Assembly: GCF_005893125.1 (NCBI RefSeq)
Contig: NZ_VCJS01000141.1
Span: 1 to 33,382, forward strand
Length of the DNA stretch: 33,382 nt
Origin: Nonomuraea basaltis
Lineage (GTDB): Bacteria; Actinomycetota; Actinomycetes; Streptosporangiales; Streptosporangiaceae
Reading direction: 5' to 3'
This document shows positions 24,804-32,086 of the stretch, piece by piece. Below the pieces are notes generated by a model. That model saw nothing but the letters and a program-made list of their open reading frames with translations, had not been told where the DNA came from and ran no database searches. How positions within the stretch are numbered: the stretch's first letter is position 1; every line of letters starts with the position of its first letter. The translations under genes were made by a program, and so were the position numbers.

Positions 24804-25387
24804 CCAGGTCTTCGCGAGATCGTGGTTTGTGCCGGTGCTCCTCGCTTGCGGCCCCGCTCGCGCCGGTACGCGTAGCTCACCCGGCGGGCGCAGCTCGCCC
24901 ATGGGATCGGCCTGTCTGGCTATGGCGCGAGGAGGGGGCAGGGCGCGGGACAGCGCTCGTCGAAGACGCGTCGGATGTGGAAACCGGTCATGGGCGTCGC
25001 GAACCGCACGCCGGCCAGGCCGCTCATCGGGGAGGTCTCGCCCGGCGGGCGGCGGGTCCGGGGATGGCCTTCGTGGTTGTGACCCGCCGTCCGCTTGGGT
25101 GCAGGCCCGTCATGAGCGCCACCGTCCGTGTGCCGGACGGGCGACGGATCGGGTGGCGCTCATCGGACATGACGCCGACGGTAGATCGCAGGCCCGATCC
25201 GCCGTCACCGCCACAGGTCACCTTCACGGTGGGACTTTGGACCCGTCTATCTGGGCCGTTCGGCACGTGCCGGCTATCCGGTCGTCGCCGCGGACTGGCC
25301 GGGCGTGATGCGGTCCCAGGCGGCGACCGGCAGCATGATGACGGCGGCGGGGAACAGCCCGTGCAGGGGTGGAGGTCCTGCCGAAGG
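24804..25387. other. Gene-free stretch with one degenerate box
   Basis: No convincing gene. A plus frame from ATG 25111 (MSATVRVPDGRRIGWRSSDM) has an opening like alpha/beta-hydrolase starts but loses any similarity within 20 residues. Other open frames are GC-driven shadows. The only site of interest is the degenerate DosR-like motif at 25230. Confidence 0.4.
25230..25243. promoter_or_regulatory. Degenerate DosR-like box 5
   Basis: GGGACTTTGGACCC keeps the left half of the palindrome but has GACCC instead of GTCCC at the right. No intact gene follows within 150 bases, so it may be a leftover promoter site of a lost gene. Confidence 0.4.
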
Positions 25388-26061
25388 TCAATCGGCAAGG
25401 GGGACCGCGCCCGTTCCGGCCGGCGACGGCCATCGGGAGGTGCCGCCTTCGGCCAGGGCCTTGATGGTGGTCATCTGCTTTCTGACTGAGAAGTAGCCGG
25501 CCGACTGCGACAGGAGCAGGTAGATCAGGCCCAGGAGGCCGGGGCGGCACAGTACACGGAGCCGGAACAGCATCCTGGTGCGCCCACCGAGGTCGTGTAG
25601 GACGATCGCCCAGGTCTCCGTGACGTGGAACGCCCCAATCGCCAGGACCATCGCGCGCGCCGGCTCGACCTGCTCGGCCCGGTAACCGGTGCCCGCGCGG
25701 CTGTCAGGAGCAGGTCACCCACGCCGAGCTTCTGCAGTTCGGGGATGATGCGGCGGGCGCTGGGCATACCGCCGTTGTCGATCGTGTCATAGCCGTACCA
25801 ACCGGCCCGGGTGTATCCGCCCATCTGCACCAGCCACGGCCACACCGCCTCCGGCGGCGCGTCGATGGTGATGGCGCGGGTCGCGACGATGTGGGGGAGG
25901 GGAATGACAGCGTCGCCCGGGAGCGGGCCGCGCACTTCCGCCCGCGTCGCTCCCCAGCGAAGCAGCCGCGGGCGCACGAGTATCACATATGCGACGAGCG
26001 CGGCCGCCTGTACCAGCAATAACCGTCGTGCCCGCTTTCCGGCATGGCGCGTTCTCCTCAT
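25388..26061 (-). pseudogene. SRPBCC/START-like protein gene with frameshift
   Basis: From ATG 26061 the frame encodes an N-terminal membrane anchor (RRLLLVQAAALVAYVILVRP) and an SRPBCC-type lipid/ligand-binding start (IVATRAITIDAPPEAVWPWL, VQMGGYTRAGWYGYDTIDNG, IPELQKLGVGDLL). Near 25712 the frame breaks; the match continues in another frame as PDSRAGTGYRAEQVEPARAM, VLAIGAFHVTETWAIVLHDL and ends at 25388 with FSVRKQMTTIKALAEGG. One missing C in a CCC run explains the shift. Either recent decay or a sequencing slip; the rest is well preserved, about 225 residues in total. Confidence 0.7.
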
Positions 26062-26170
26062 GCTTCGATCCCATCAAGGGACTGTGTCGCAGGGCAGGGC
26101 CGAAAGTCGATGATGCGCCGGGCGTTCGTCCTCTTGCGTCGCTGCTCTGCCTGGGGCCTCTGGGCACCGG

Positions 26171-26250
26171 GTCGACTACGTCTGGGCGATCGCCCGGATC
26201 TCGATCGGGTGGGTCTTCCTGTGGGCGTTCCCGGACAAGACCCGCTACGA
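26171..26250 (+). pseudogene. DoxX-family membrane protein fragment
   Basis: The plus frame VDYVWAIARISIGWVFLWAF then PDKT matches the first helix of DoxX/TQO-small-subunit-like proteins (RxxLGWVFLWAFxDK). After PDKTRYERGRT the similarity ends and no other helices follow. No clear start codon. Fragment left by a deletion, upstream of the universal stress gene. Confidence 0.55.
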
Positions 26251-26380
26251 GCGCGGTCGGACCACAGCGCGGCTCATGCGCGCCGGTCTGCCCATAGCCG
26301 GGCGGACAGCGCGGCGGCTTGGGGGCATGCGTCCGGATACCCCCATAAGGGAGACGCGTTCCGGCATTGAGCTCCGCTGG

Positions 26381-26394
26381 GGGCCGAAAGTCCC
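26381..26394. promoter_or_regulatory. DosR/OsdR-like box 6
   Basis: GGGCCGAAAGTCCC, two changes from GGGACTAAAGTCCC, 76 bases before the start of the first universal stress protein gene. Same spacing as the boxes before the hibernation factor (69) and the second stress gene (72). Confidence 0.65.
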
Positions 26395-26469
26395 TTCCCG
26401 CAGAGGTCTTTCGGCGCTGGGACGCGAGGCCATCCACAGGGTGTGCTGGAGGAGACGTAAGGAGAAAGC

Positions 26470-27288
26470 ATGATTCTCGTCGGAGTGGACGGCTCGCGGA
26501 CCGGGCTGGAGGCTGTCGGGTGGGCTGCGAGGGAGGCGGCCTTGCGCGAGGTACCGCTGATGGTGGCGCATGCCATGCCGCGGTGGGCGTACGAGACCGA
26601 GACCGGCCGTTACGCCGAGGTGGCAGCGTGGATGCGCGATGGCGGCAAGAGCGTGCTGGCCGCAGGTGAGGAACGGGCACGCAGGGAGCAACCGAAGATC
26701 AGCGTGTCCACCACGTTCCTGCCCGACGATCCTCGCTCGGCCCTGATCGGCGCGGCGGAGGAGGCCGAGTTGCTGGTGGTCGGCAGCCACGGGATCGGCG
26801 GCTTCCGCGGGATGCTGGTCGGATCGGTCGCCTACGGCGTGGCCGGGCACGCACCCTGCGACGTCGTGGTGGTCCGCGAGCTGCCCTCACTGCCGCGAGA
26901 GGAGATCGTCGCCGGGATCGACGGTTCGCCGGCATCGGCTCGGGTGCTGGAATTCGCCTTGGCGGAGGCGCGGCTGCGGGGAGCGCGGCTGCGTGTCGTC
27001 CATGCCCGTACGTATCCGCATCCGGGTCACTTCGACCCTGCGGGTTCTGAGGAGCCGCTTGTACCGAGGCAACTGCTCGGCGAGCGCTATCCGGATGTGG
27101 CCGTCGTGGAGGAGGCGGTCCACGGCCATCCCGTCGAGGTGCTCCGCCAGGCCGCGAGCGGTGCCGACCTGCTGGTGGTGGGCTCGCACGGGCACGGCAC
27201 GTTCGCCGGGATGGTCCTGGGCTCGGTCAGCCAGGAACTGCTCCACCAGTCCCCGTGCCCGCTGGCCGTGGTCAGGAGCGCCCGATGA
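26470..27288 (+). CDS. Universal stress protein, two tandem domains
   Basis: 272 residues from ATG 26470 with AAGGAG upstream. Two Usp domains (about 1-137 and 147-272), each starting with a strand and DGS (VGVDGSRTGLEAV; AGIDGSPASARVL) and ending with the ATP-binding loop G-x2-G-x9-G-S: GSHGIGGFRGMLVGSV and GSHGHGTFAGMVLGSVS. ATP-binding tandem Usp proteins are core members of DosR-type regulons and slow growth under hypoxia. The gene stop overlaps the start of the following sigma factor (ATGA), so both are translated together. A DosR-like box lies 76 bases upstream. Confidence 0.92.
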   Translation: MILVGVDGSRTGLEAVGWAAREAALREVPLMVAHAMPRWAYETETGRYAEVAAWMRDGGKSVLAAGEERARREQPKISVSTTFLPDDPRSALIGAAEEAELLVVGSHGIGGFRGMLVGSVAYGVAGHAPCDVVVVRELPSLPREEIVAGIDGSPASARVLEFALAEARLRGARLRVVHARTYPHPGHFDPAGSEEPLVPRQLLGERYPDVAVVEEAVHGHPVEVLRQAASGADLLVVGSHGHGTFAGMVLGSVSQELLHQSPCPLAVVRSAR

Positions 27289-28205
27289 GCATCGACGCGC
27301 AGGCGGAGCCGGTTCCGCACGATCAGCTGAGCGACTACTTGGCGCGGATCAGCGGCACACCCTTGCTGACCCCCGCGCAAGAGGTGGAGCTCGCCAAGCG
27401 GATGGAGGCCGGGGCCTACGCCGCCCATTTGATCGAGCAAGGGGCGGCGGAGCCCGGACTGGAAGCGGTGGTCGCCGACGGTCGAGCCGCCAGGGAGCAC
27501 ATGATCGAAGCAAACCTGCGGCTGGTCGTGTCGATCGCCAAGCGATACGCGCGCCGCGGGCTCTCTCTTGCCGACGTGATCCAGGACGGCAACCTGGGAT
27601 TGATCGAGGCGGTCGAGCGGTTCGACCACACCCGAGGCAACCGGTTCTCCACGGTCGCCACCTGGTGGATCCGCAAGGCCATCCAGCGAGGAACGGAGCA
27701 CGCGCACCCGGTGCGGCTGCCGATCGGCGTGCAGGACCAGCTCGCGAAGGTCGCCCGTGCGGAGGCCACGGCCATGCACCGGCTCGGACGTCGTCCGACG
27801 GAGCGTGAGCTGGCCGAAGAGTCGGGACTGGAGCCGGCCAGGATCGGAGCCCTGCGCCGGCTGCCGCAGCGATGCGCCAGCCTCGACGTGATCGTGGGAG
27901 AGGAACGGCACCAGTCGACACTGGGCGAACTGCTGGAGGACGTCGAGATGGTGTCCGCTGAGCAACTCGTCGAACGCAAGGCCCTGAAGGACCTGCTCGC
28001 TTCACTCGTCGCGGGGCTGGCACCACGTCAGGCGTTGATCATGCGGCTGCGGTTCGGGCTGGGCGGGCACGGTGAGCACACGCCCCGGCAGATCGCCGAG
28101 GAGCTGGGTTTGACCCCGCATTGGGTACGTCAGCTCGAGAAGGAATCGCTGGCGCACATGCGCGGGCGCGGCAACCGGCAGGGGCTGCGGGCGTGGGTGA
28201 GCTGA
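27285..28205 (+). CDS. Group 2 RpoD/HrdB-like sigma factor
   Basis: 306 residues from ATG 27285, with AGGAG six bases upstream inside the stress-protein gene. Region 1.2 is DQLSDYLARISGTPLLTPAQ, region 2 contains EANLRLVVSIAKRYARRGLS, DVIQDGNLGLIEAVERFD and FSTVATWWIRKAIQRG (121-136), region 3 PTERELAEESGLEPARI, and region 4.2 TPRQIAEELGLTPHWVRQLE. Region 1.1 is absent, marking it as a primary-like but non-essential group 2 factor that should read promoters similar to housekeeping ones. FSTVATWWIRKAI has small changes from the canonical FSTYATWWIRQAI. Coupling to the stress protein suggests it amplifies the dormancy response. Confidence 0.92.
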   Translation: MSIDAQAEPVPHDQLSDYLARISGTPLLTPAQEVELAKRMEAGAYAAHLIEQGAAEPGLEAVVADGRAAREHMIEANLRLVVSIAKRYARRGLSLADVIQDGNLGLIEAVERFDHTRGNRFSTVATWWIRKAIQRGTEHAHPVRLPIGVQDQLAKVARAEATAMHRLGRRPTERELAEESGLEPARIGALRRLPQRCASLDVIVGEERHQSTLGELLEDVEMVSAEQLVERKALKDLLASLVAGLAPRQALIMRLRFGLGGHGEHTPRQIAEELGLTPHWVRQLEKESLAHMRGRGNRQGLRAWVS

Positions 28206-28230
28206 CCAGCGATTTCGTGGAAGTGGACTC

Positions 28231-28734
28231 ATGAACCGATCAGGACGCTGGCACCACTGGCTCTATCGTGGTGGGAGGCCGAATCGAGTGGCCCGGGCCA
28301 TGAACCGGGCCTGGCGCGTGCTGCACTCGTCGGGGCTGGTGAAGCGTTTGGCGACGCTGGAGGTCGTCGGACGGCGTAGTGGCCGCGTCATCTCCTTCCC
28401 GTTGGTGGTCGCCGACTACCAGAGGGAGCGCTACCTGGTGGCGATGCTGGGGGAGAACGCGAACTGGGTGCGCAACGTGCGCGCGGCGAAGGGGCGGGCG
28501 GTGCTGCGGCACGGCCGACGGGAAACCGTGCGCCTCGAAGAGGTCGAGCCCGCAGTGCGGGCGCCCATCCTGCGCCGCTATCTGGCCATGGCGCCGGGCG
28601 CCCGTCCGCACATCCCGGTGGACCGGCATGCTCCGTCGCAGGATTTCGAGCGGATCGCAGCCCGCGTGCCGGTCTTCCGCGTCACAGCCTCGCCCTCGTC
28701 GCCGTTGGCGACCACCACGGTGTCCGGCCAGTGA
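28231..28734 (+). CDS. Ddn-type F420-dependent nitroreductase, hybrid 3' end
   Basis: 167 residues from ATG 28231, 25 bases after the sigma gene. The fold of deazaflavin-dependent nitroreductases is visible: LATLEVVGRRSGRVISFPLV, YLVAMLGENANWVRNVRAAK and RAVLRHGRRETVRLEEVEP, then APGARPHIPVDRHA, matching the Ddn/Rv3547 family, which reduces quinones or nitro groups with F420H2. Residues after FRVTASPSSPL are antisense to a NuoF-like fragment, so the last 15 residues are not original; the core domain seems intact. In operon with the stress protein and sigma factor, thus likely under the box at 26381. Confidence 0.85.
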   Translation: MNRSGRWHHWLYRGGRPNRVARAMNRAWRVLHSSGLVKRLATLEVVGRRSGRVISFPLVVADYQRERYLVAMLGENANWVRNVRAAKGRAVLRHGRRETVRLEEVEPAVRAPILRRYLAMAPGARPHIPVDRHAPSQDFERIAARVPVFRVTASPSSPLATTTVSGQ

Positions 28735-28868
28735 CCCGCGGCCGCCCATTTGCCGGCCACCAGGAACCCCGCTCCGCCCAGCCCGCGCAGCCAGGAGGCG
28801 GCCACCTGCGAGGCGACATGCTCGGGCGTGCGCCGGCCCACGGTCTCCACCCAGGACCGCCAGGCTGC
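28686..28868 (-). pseudogene. NuoF-like NADH dehydrogenase fragment
   Basis: The minus frame reads TPEHVASQVAASWLRGLGGA, then GFLVAGKWAAAGHWPDTVVV and ANGDEGEA. This is the FMN-binding start of NuoF/HoxF-type flavoproteins (VxxSGLRGRGGAGFPTGxKW...VVVANGDEGEP). It breaks off at about 28686 inside the end of the nitroreductase gene. The NADH- and Fe-S regions are missing. Confidence 0.65.
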
Positions 28869-29287
28869 CTGACCGCGATCCCGCCGCTGGGCTGGGCCAT
28901 GGCGCTCGGCGCGGCCATCCTGGCCCCGCCGCTGTGCGACCTGGCCCGCCGAAAGTCCCGAGAACCAGGGACCTTCAGCCCTACCCGCACGCCACCCGCA
29001 CGACGATCCTGGAATACAGACACCCGCCGAGGTGCGACAGAGATCCCCATCCCTGAGGCACTCCCGCCCGGCAGCGGATCGGTGACCGTGGTCGGCAGTC
29101 ACATCCCCAGGCCACCGAGACGGCGAGCCGGGCAGGACGTCCATCCCCACCCGGCGGGTGTCTTCGCCTGTCCCCCGTTCGCGGCGGATGAGAACCAATT
29201 AGCTTGGGGCGTGCTCGATGGAGGCAGGACCACGAGGAACCCACGATGCACGTCACCGTCCGACGACTCCCAGTGGGGCAAGTGACG
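28869..29287. other. Non-coding stretch with half-boxes
   Basis: No supported gene. The plus strand encodes a short hydrophobic stretch (AIPPLGWAMALGAAILAPPL) near 28875-28940 that may be the last helix of a lost membrane protein. GAAAGTCCC at 28951-28959 and GGGACCTTC at 28966-28974 are half-sites resembling the island's palindrome. Confidence 0.4.
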
Positions 29288-30106
29288 CTATGGCTCGTGT
29301 ACCACGGCGACCGGGCACGGCGCCTGGTGCACCATCGCCTGGCTGACCGACCCGAGCAGCAGCCCGCGCACCTCGCCGAGGCCGCGCGCGCCAATCACCA
29401 GCAGGCGCGCCTTCCACGCGGCTTCGAGCAGCGCCTGGCGCGCGGGCTGGTCGGCCAGTTCGACGCTTGTCTGCAGGTCATGGAACCGGCGCCGCCAGAG
29501 GACGAGTTCTTCCCACGCCAGCCCTTCGGCTTGGATGCGCGTGTCTTTGCCCGGGTCCGCGATCAGAGCCTTGAGCGGCGCCGCCAGCCGTGCGGCCTCC
29601 CCGGCGGCGAAGCCCAGCGCGGCCATGGACGACCGCGAGCCGTCGAAGCCCACTACCACTTCGCGGGTGCCCCTCGCCTCCGCGTCTCCACGTACGACGA
29701 TCATCGGGCACGCGGCCCGGGCGATGACATGTCCGCTCACCGAACCGGCCACGATCCCTCCGAGCGCGCCGTATCCGCGGGTGCCCACCACGATCAACTC
29801 TGCCTCCTTGGACAGGTCGACCAGGAGCGCGGCCGGCGAGCCGCGGTCGGTCAGCGTGTTGACGGGCAGTTCCGGATATCTCCTCATGACCCATGCCGCA
29901 GCGGATTTCACCAGCCGCCGCGCCGGGCGGCGGACCAGCTCGAGCGGGATCAGCTCGCCGGGCCACTCGTGGTAGGGCCACTCCCACGCGTGACACACGG
30001 TCAGCGGCAGCTTCCTGTCCGAGGCCTCGGCAGCGCCCCACCGCAGGGCCTCGAGCGCCGAGGGCGAGTCCTCATAGCCCACCACCACGCCGAGTTCGTC
30101 CTCCAT
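29288..30106 (-). CDS. Universal stress protein, two tandem domains (second copy)
   Basis: 272 residues from ATG 30106 with GAGGAG upstream. Domain 1 begins VVVGYEDSPSALEALRWGAA and ends VGTRGYGALGGIVAGSVSGH; domain 2 begins VVVGFDGSRSSMAALGFAAG and ends IGARGLGEVRGLLLGSVSQA. Both ATP-binding loops are complete. It has the same length as the stress protein at 26470 but quite different sequence, so the two are old paralogues rather than a recent duplicate. A palindromic box 72 bases upstream (30178-30193) predicts the same control. It lies convergent to the nitroreductase operon. Confidence 0.92.
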   Translation of the reverse strand: MEDELGVVVGYEDSPSALEALRWGAAEASDRKLPLTVCHAWEWPYHEWPGELIPLELVRRPARRLVKSAAAWVMRRYPELPVNTLTDRGSPAALLVDLSKEAELIVVGTRGYGALGGIVAGSVSGHVIARAACPMIVVRGDAEARGTREVVVGFDGSRSSMAALGFAAGEAARLAAPLKALIADPGKDTRIQAEGLAWEELVLWRRRFHDLQTSVELADQPARQALLEAAWKARLLVIGARGLGEVRGLLLGSVSQAMVHQAPCPVAVVHEP

Positions 30107-30177
30107 GATGATCTCCTCTCCCCATCACCGTCTCCTGGAATGGTCTTTGCCGCTTAGGGGCGTCCCGCTCGTCTTCG

Positions 30178-30193
30178 GAGGACTTTGGTCCTC
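30178..30193. promoter_or_regulatory. DosR/OsdR-like box 7
   Basis: GAGGACTTTGGTCCTC, a palindrome with a TTTG centre, 72 bases before the second universal stress protein start. The core GGAC-N4-GTCC matches the other boxes. Confidence 0.7.
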
Positions 30194-30218
30194 TTGGCTA
30201 ACGCCCCAGCGATGACGT

Positions 30219-30356
30219 TCATGACAGGTGGCAGGGGTCAATGTCGTTGAGCATGGCCACGTCGAAGGGCGTGGTGGTGATGCCCTCCTTGTTGCGGATG
30301 AGCGGCTTGTCGACGGTGAACAGCCAGTCAGCAAAGTCCCGAACCAGGCGGGGCCA
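30219..30356 (-). pseudogene. Phosphoketolase fragment with internal deletion
   Basis: The minus frame reads RLVRDFADWLFTVDKPLI, then RNKEGITTTPFDVAMLNDID. In phosphoketolases (Xfp, xylulose-5-P/fructose-6-P) the first block LRDFADWLFTxDxPVI and the second GTTTTPFDMxxLNDxDRFHL are about 40 residues apart, with FAYHGYPWLIHRLTY between. Here they are fused in frame, so the middle is deleted and all the rest of the roughly 800-residue enzyme is gone. Phosphoketolase genes occur in the Streptomyces dormancy cluster, which fits the neighbourhood. Confidence 0.7.
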
Positions 30357-30397
30357 ACGGCCCGAATGAGCAAGGTGCCCAATGGCCCCGTCATTTC

Positions 30398-30410
30398 GGG
30401 ACCAAAGACC
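30398..30410. promoter_or_regulatory. DosR/OsdR-like box 8
   Basis: GGGACCAAAGACC within TTCGGGACCAAAGACCGTTG, with the flanking TTCGGG of the full consensus. It is 84 bases before the 22-residue peptide and about 200 before the DGC-hemerythrin gene. Confidence 0.6.
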
Positions 30411-30481
30411 GTTGCCGGTGCGAAGGGATGGCGAAAGGCTCGGACGCGCGATCAAGGTTCATCTCTGCGAGGAGTGTCGGC

Positions 30482-30550
30482 ATGACCGTGGCGGAGCCGT
30501 ACCGGATCAATCCTGCGCCCGAAGAGAGGAACCCGCGCCGGTGCGACTGA
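30482..30550 (+). CDS. 22-residue leader peptide before DGC-hemerythrin gene
   Basis: ATG 30482 with GAGGAG eight bases upstream, then TVAEPYRINPAPEERNPRRC D and TGA. It may be a leader peptide or the surviving start of a deleted gene. Its good ribosome site and place between a DosR-like box and the next gene argue for real translation, but nothing else supports it. Confidence 0.35.
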   Translation: MTVAEPYRINPAPEERNPRRCD

Positions 30551-30600
30551 TCATGGATGACGGGCGCCGCCGAGTTGTTCGTCGTTAGGAGGAGTCTCGA

Positions 30601-31566
30601 TTGTCCCGGCCCAGACGAGCAGACCTGCCGGTGGTCTATTCCTGCTCCGGCTGCTCCAGCGCCGCCCAGATGGCCAACGACCTGGCGCTCCGGCTGGACC
30701 GCATGGGACTGGCCGAGATGTCGTGCATCGCAGGGGTGGGCGGGGATGTGCCCTCGCTCGTGCGCGTGGCGATTTCAGGGCGGCCGATCCTCGCTCTCGA
30801 CGGCTGCCCGCTGACGTGCGTACTGGGCACTCTCAAGCGTCACAACGTGGTCCCGGACGAGCACGTCATGCTGCACAGCCACGGCGTGCGCAAGCGCAAA
30901 CACATTGACTACGACGCCGCACAGGCCGAACAGGTGCTGGAGTCCGTCGCCGAGGCGGTACGGCGGATCACCCGCGGCCAGTGCCCCACTCGGCGTGACC
31001 ACGCCCAACTCGCGCACAGTTCCACCCCACTCCACTCGACCCCCGAGCAGGAGCCGCAGCGGCCCGCCCCGCCGGCCTTCCACGATGTGCAGCGCGCCAC
31101 CCTCGCCGCCATCCGTGACCACCACGCCGAGCTCACCCGCACCATGGCCGACCATGTCAGGACGCTCTGCCTGATGCTCGACCGGCTGCAGTCCCCTGTG
31201 GGACGGCAGATGACCCTGGTCGGCTTCTGCACCCAGAAGGTGCTCGCCCACGCGACTGCAGAGGAGAAGATCCTGTACGCCGCAGCCGAGCGGGTACCGG
31301 AGACCCGCCTGCTGGTGGCTGCGATGCGCAGTGAGCACCTCGCCCTACGCTCGCTGACGGACCAGGTGAAGGCGGCGCGACTGACCGCAGACGTCATCAC
31401 AGGCGCGTCGGCACTGTACGCCCTGTTCTGCGCCCACGTGGAGAAGAAGAACGAGGTCTTTCTCCCGGCGCTCGTGGACGCCGGGGTCGATCTACGCGCC
31501 CTGCTGTCGCAGATGCACGACCTCCTGGGCGAAAACGATACAGACGTGGTGGTCTCACAGGTCTGA
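30601..31566 (+). CDS. DGC zinc-binding and hemerythrin fusion protein
   Basis: 321 residues; TTG start at 30601 has AGGAGGAG six bases upstream. Residues 10-125 form a DGC-type putative zinc-binding domain: VYSCSGCSSAAQMANDLALR, CIAGVGGDVPSLV, ALDGCPLTCVLGTL, with Cys pairs and the DGC motif. After a His/Pro linker, residues 165-315 look like a hemerythrin (HHE) helical bundle: IRDHHAELTRTMADHV, HATAEEKILYAAAE, MRSEHLALRSL, ALFCAHVEKKNEVFLPAL, supplying His/Glu ligands for a di-iron site. An oxygen- or NO-sensing/repair role is plausible. Stand-alone DGC and HHE proteins are common; the fusion in a hypoxia island is notable. Confidence 0.8.
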   Translation: MSRPRRADLPVVYSCSGCSSAAQMANDLALRLDRMGLAEMSCIAGVGGDVPSLVRVAISGRPILALDGCPLTCVLGTLKRHNVVPDEHVMLHSHGVRKRKHIDYDAAQAEQVLESVAEAVRRITRGQCPTRRDHAQLAHSSTPLHSTPEQEPQRPAPPAFHDVQRATLAAIRDHHAELTRTMADHVRTLCLMLDRLQSPVGRQMTLVGFCTQKVLAHATAEEKILYAAAERVPETRLLVAAMRSEHLALRSLTDQVKAARLTADVITGASALYALFCAHVEKKNEVFLPALVDAGVDLRALLSQMHDLLGENDTDVVVSQV

Positions 31567-31782
31567 GTTCGCAAGGGCACACGCCAGCGCAGCCGCGTCC
31601 CTCCCCTCCGCGGCTCTCCAGTTCCGCCGTTCCCCAACCGGGCGGCGCGTTCCTCGATGTTGCGCAGGCCGCTATGACCTCGCATGGGAATGCCGCACCA
31701 CGTTGGACAGGGCCTCACGCAGCACCGCCGGCAGGTGCTCGCCGGCGGGTTCGGGCACCAGGGTGTCGATCTGGCCCTCCAT
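31565..31782 (-). pseudogene. DosS/DevS-type histidine kinase end fragments
   Basis: From 31782 one frame reads MEGQIDTLVPEPAGEHLP, AVLREALSNVVRHSHARS and stops at 31672: the N-box of a HisKA_3/HATPase_c kinase of the DosS type. A second frame, overlapping it, reads GHSGLRNIEERAARLG, GEPRRGGTRLRWRVPL, the last turn of the same ATPase domain. The G1-G2 boxes between them are deleted, and the sensor GAF domains and phospho-acceptor His are absent. It is a dead relic of the kinase that should control the boxes in this island. Confidence 0.65.
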
Positions 31783-31786
31783 GCGC

Positions 31787-31886
31787 AGCCCTCATCCACA
31801 GGCACGTGGGGGCGTGCGCCCGGCGCGCAGGCCAGGTAGCACCGCAGGAGAGCGCGCGCCGCGGGCTCGACCTCTTGAAGGAGCAC
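31787..31886 (-). pseudogene. Ddn-type nitroreductase C-terminal fragment
   Basis: The minus frame VLLQEVEPAARALLRCYLAC then APGARPHVPVDEG closely resembles the end of the intact nitroreductase at 28231 (RLEEVEPAVRAPILRRYLAM, APGARPHIPVDR). The N-terminal F420-binding part is missing; upstream it joins an Fe-S protein start and downstream the kinase fragment. So a second nitroreductase gene once stood here. Confidence 0.65.
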
Positions 31887-31889
31887 GCT

Positions 31890-32085
31890 CGCGCGCGCCG
31901 CCGAGTTCGCAGCCGGTAGGCGCCTGGCGCCTGTTCATCCGTCCATCCCGCAGGCAGGTCGGCGACCGAGCCAAGCTCCTGGAAGCGGATCACGCCGTCG
32001 CGGACCACTGGCCCACGACGGCGTACCCGCGCTCGCGTAACGCGCTGATCAGCGGGTCCAGCGAGTCCAGGACGGCCGGTTCCAT
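31890..32085 (-). pseudogene. 4Fe-4S hydrogenase-type protein start fragment, frameshifted
   Basis: ATG 32085, one base after the stop of the CBS-BON gene, starts MEPAVLDSLDPLISALRERG YAVVG and then shifts frame to VVRDGVIRFQELGSVADLPA, GWTDEQAPGAYRLR. This is the conserved start of the 4Fe-4S dicluster subunit of bacterial sulfhydrogenase-like proteins (LIxALRxRGYxVVGPxVRDGAI...SxxDLPxGWxDxQAPGxYRLR). No cysteine cluster remains. Such proteins occur in DosR/OsdR-type clusters. Confidence 0.6.
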
Positions 32086-32086
32086 G

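Noticed and set aside
25111..25490. Alpha/beta-hydrolase gene starting MSATVRVPDGRRIGW
   Set aside because: Only the first 15 residues look like a hydrolase start; no nucleophile elbow or strand pattern follows.
30328..30341. Additional DosR-like box GCAAAGTCCCGAA
   Set aside because: It lies inside the phosphoketolase coding remnant (RDFA codons) and is only a half-site.
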